A stretch of DNA of 7,759 nucleotides from NCBI GenBank assembly GCA_002434915.1, contig DJLG01000010.1, forward strand, positions 1 to 7,759. Reading direction: 5' to 3'. Below the pieces are notes generated by a model. The model searched no databases, had not been told where the DNA came from, and saw only the letters and a list, made by a program, of their open reading frames with translations. The translations under genes and the position numbers were made by a program. Of the stretch, positions 6,620 through 7,759 are shown in pieces. Position 1 is the stretch's first letter; each line of letters begins with the position of its first letter. The DNA comes from Proteobacteria bacterium UBA6522. Its GTDB lineage: Bacteria; Pseudomonadota; Gammaproteobacteria; Steroidobacterales; Rariloculaceae.

Positions 6620-7585
6620 GTGAGATTGTTGATAGTACTGCTAACGCTTGTAACCACGTTTGCCGCTCGTGCGGATTTAGAGTGGGCCTATCAGGTTATG
6701 GACGAATCTTTGCTACCTCAGCGTGATCTTGATATCGACTTGCACGCACCAAGAATGGTACCCGGCAGCAGCTTACAACGCTCTCAGGATGAAATTGATG
6801 ATCACTGGAACCCACCTGATTGGTTTCCTAATAGTCATCATGCCCCAGTACCCGAAGTAGTGGCACGAGGCGCGGGAGAGAATGTCAGAGCATGTGCAGC
6901 ATGCCACGGCTTTACGGGCGCCGGTCACCCAGAATCAGCTCACCTAGCGGGATTAACGGTTGGATATATCACTAGGCAGATGGCTGATTTTAGAAGCGGT
7001 GCAACACGTTCTCCATCAGGTTCAAATGCTATGCGTCGAGATCGTAGCTGGATGAACCGATTTGATCCTACCGATGAGCAGATTCAAGAAGCCGCAGAAT
7101 GGTATGCGGGTGTAGAAGTTATCGACTGGATTGATGAAGTTATTGAAGGAGATATCGTACCTAAAACCTATATTGGTGATGGAAGGATGCGTCATATACA
7201 TCCTGATGGTGGGACGGAACCAATTAATGGACGTATTATTGAGATCCCCCAAGACCGTGAACTTGCAACAGCCCGACATCCCTACTCTGGTTTTACAGTC
7301 TACGCTCCCGCTGGCAGCCTAGCTCGTGGTGAAGACCTTGCTACCACTGGCGCAAATGGAACAACTTTTGCTTGTTCTACCTGTCATGGTCAGGATTTAA
7401 ATGGACTTGGTGATGTACCAAGACTTGCTGGCATCTCACCATTGTATACAGTAAGACAATTAAATGATTTTAGAAGTGGCGAACGTGCCGGAACTCTAGC
7501 CTCATTAATGACCTTAGCTGTAGCAAACTTAACTGATGAAGATATAGTTGCCCTTGCAGCCTATTTGGGTTCGCTGGACCCATAA
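6620..7585 (+). CDS. Periplasmic dihaem cytochrome c (c4-like tandem domains)
   Basis: This is an exported electron carrier of 321 residues. The signal peptide is residues 1-18 (RLLIVLLTLVTTFAARA, likely cut before Asp19). Two haem-binding CxxCH sites are present: CAACH (92-96) and CSTCH (252-256). Each is followed by the same fold element, HLAGLTVGYITRQMADFRSG (108-127) and RLAGISPLYTVRQLNDFRSG (268-287), showing internal duplication. Then comes a TDE-x-I helix (151-163 and 305-318). Likely axial methionines are Met297 in the second domain and Met145 (or Met138) in the first. Between the domains lies a long linker (about 165-235) with GRMRHIHPDGGTEPINGRII, which I associate with a subgroup of dihaem cytochromes in proteobacteria. 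It would shuttle electrons in the periplasm, but no oxidase, dehydrogenase or haem-maturation gene is in the window, so the partner is unknown. No neighbour in the same direction suggests an operon. Confidence 0.92.
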   Translation: MRLLIVLLTLVTTFAARADLEWAYQVMDESLLPQRDLDIDLHAPRMVPGSSLQRSQDEIDDHWNPPDWFPNSHHAPVPEVVARGAGENVRACAACHGFTGAGHPESAHLAGLTVGYITRQMADFRSGATRSPSGSNAMRRDRSWMNRFDPTDEQIQEAAEWYAGVEVIDWIDEVIEGDIVPKTYIGDGRMRHIHPDGGTEPINGRIIEIPQDRELATARHPYSGFTVYAPAGSLARGEDLATTGANGTTFACSTCHGQDLNGLGDVPRLAGISPLYTVRQLNDFRSGERAGTLASLMTLAVANLTDEDIVALAAYLGSLDP

Positions 7586-7610
7586 AATCAATGCATTCTT
7601 CATCGATTTT
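7584..7610 (+). terminator. Weak terminator candidate after cytochrome gene
   Basis: AAAATC (7584-7589) pairs with GATTTT (7605-7610). After one A-C mismatch, ATG (7591-7593) pairs with CAT (7601-7603) around a 7-nt loop. The right arm ends in a run of five T (7607-7611). The stem is AT-rich and overlaps the cytochrome stop codon, so it would be a weak terminator at best. Confidence 0.3.
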
Positions 7611-7612
7611 TG

Positions 7613-7648
7613 TTGAGTTAGAAATTAACTCAAAACATTAATTTCTAA
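7613..7648. repeat. Two overlapping, mutually exclusive inverted repeats
   Basis: Stem A is TTGAGTTA (7613-7620) with TAACTCAA (7626-7633) around a 5-nt loop. Stem B is TTAGAAATTAA (7618-7628) with TTAATTTCTAA (7638-7648) around a 9-nt loop. Both are perfect. They share bases 7618-7628, so only one can form at a time. Neither is followed by a T-run on either strand, so a plain intrinsic terminator is unlikely. They sit where the cytochrome gene converges on the apparent minus-strand coding frame from the right edge. Confidence 0.6.
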
Positions 7649-7750
7649 GCGTATACGAGCCACTTGATCTGTTGAAATGGTTGGTCCATCTTCGCCAAAC
7701 GTTTGTCGTACGTATGTAAAAGGACTGACATCTCTTGATCTGATAGAAAG
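7625..7750 (-). pseudogene. Possible 3' end of a minus-strand gene, stop or frameshift at 7751
   Basis: A 41-residue minus-strand frame ends VARIRLEINVLS and stops at TAA 7627-7625. It contains FTYVRQTFGEDGPTIS and reads like the C-terminus of a normal protein. By hand count, 9 of its 41 third codon positions are G or C, against about half in its first and second positions, which is the pattern of a coding frame in AT-rich DNA. However, the frame has an in-frame TGA at 7753-7751 and no ATG, GTG or TTG before its middle, so it cannot be a complete gene. Either the gene is broken, or the sequence has an indel near 7750, or the reading is chance. The competing minus frame, 7758-7645 (37 residues, open to the edge), has no third-position bias. 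No family recognised. Confidence 0.3.
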
Positions 7751-7759
7751 TCAAAACGG

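Noticed and set aside
7022..7322. Open frames on both strands inside the cytochrome gene
   Set aside because: The in-phase cytochrome frame has both haem sites, so these are out-of-frame shadows.
1..7759. Mobile element, CRISPR array, tRNA or rRNA
   Set aside because: No transposase, terminal repeats, regularly spaced repeats or recognisable RNA gene was seen on either strand.

Overview
The window looks like a moderately AT-rich bacterial chromosome from a Gram-negative proteobacterium, most plausibly a marine-type gammaproteobacterium. The support is an outer-membrane beta-barrel protein ending in phenylalanine, a periplasmic dihaem c-type cytochrome, and a YbbP-type permease. The taxonomic guess is inference only. 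Three of the five genes with an annotated start other than ATG/ATG-alternatives use TTG or GTG: the barrel protein uses TTG, and the MFS transporter and the cytochrome use GTG.

Layout, left to right. (1) 1-1093, minus strand: a TetR-family regulator followed 7 nt later by the N-terminal 148 residues of a major facilitator superfamily exporter that runs off the left edge. This is a standard regulator-efflux operon. (2) 1094-1353: a 260-bp divergent control region with several dyads and no gene. (3) 1354-3609, plus strand: a secreted protein with a CBM9-like sugar-binding-type domain fused to a DUF5916-type outer-membrane barrel. (4) 3677-3919, plus strand: an 80-residue protein with a SEC-C zinc motif, one membrane helix and a His/Trp-rich tail. 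(5) 3928-6423, minus strand: a ten-helix FtsX/LolC-fold ABC permease of the YbbP family, convergent with the small gene and only 8 bp from it. Its ATPase is not in the window. (6) 6424-6619: a 196-bp divergent region. (7) 6620-7585, plus strand: an exported dihaem cytochrome c with an internal domain duplication. (8) 7586-7759: overlapping inverted repeats, and the apparent 3' end of a minus-strand coding frame that carries an in-frame stop near the window edge.

The genes do not form one obvious pathway. The clearest functional link is tetR-MFS, with possible co-control of the divergent barrel gene through the shared 1094-1353 region. The rest looks like ordinary chromosomal neighbours. I found no mobile element, CRISPR array, tRNA or rRNA, and no convincing new multi-gene system. 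The most under-described pieces are the SEC-C/membrane/HWH-tail small protein, the CBM9-barrel protein with its divergent regulator, and the mutually exclusive hairpins after the cytochrome gene.
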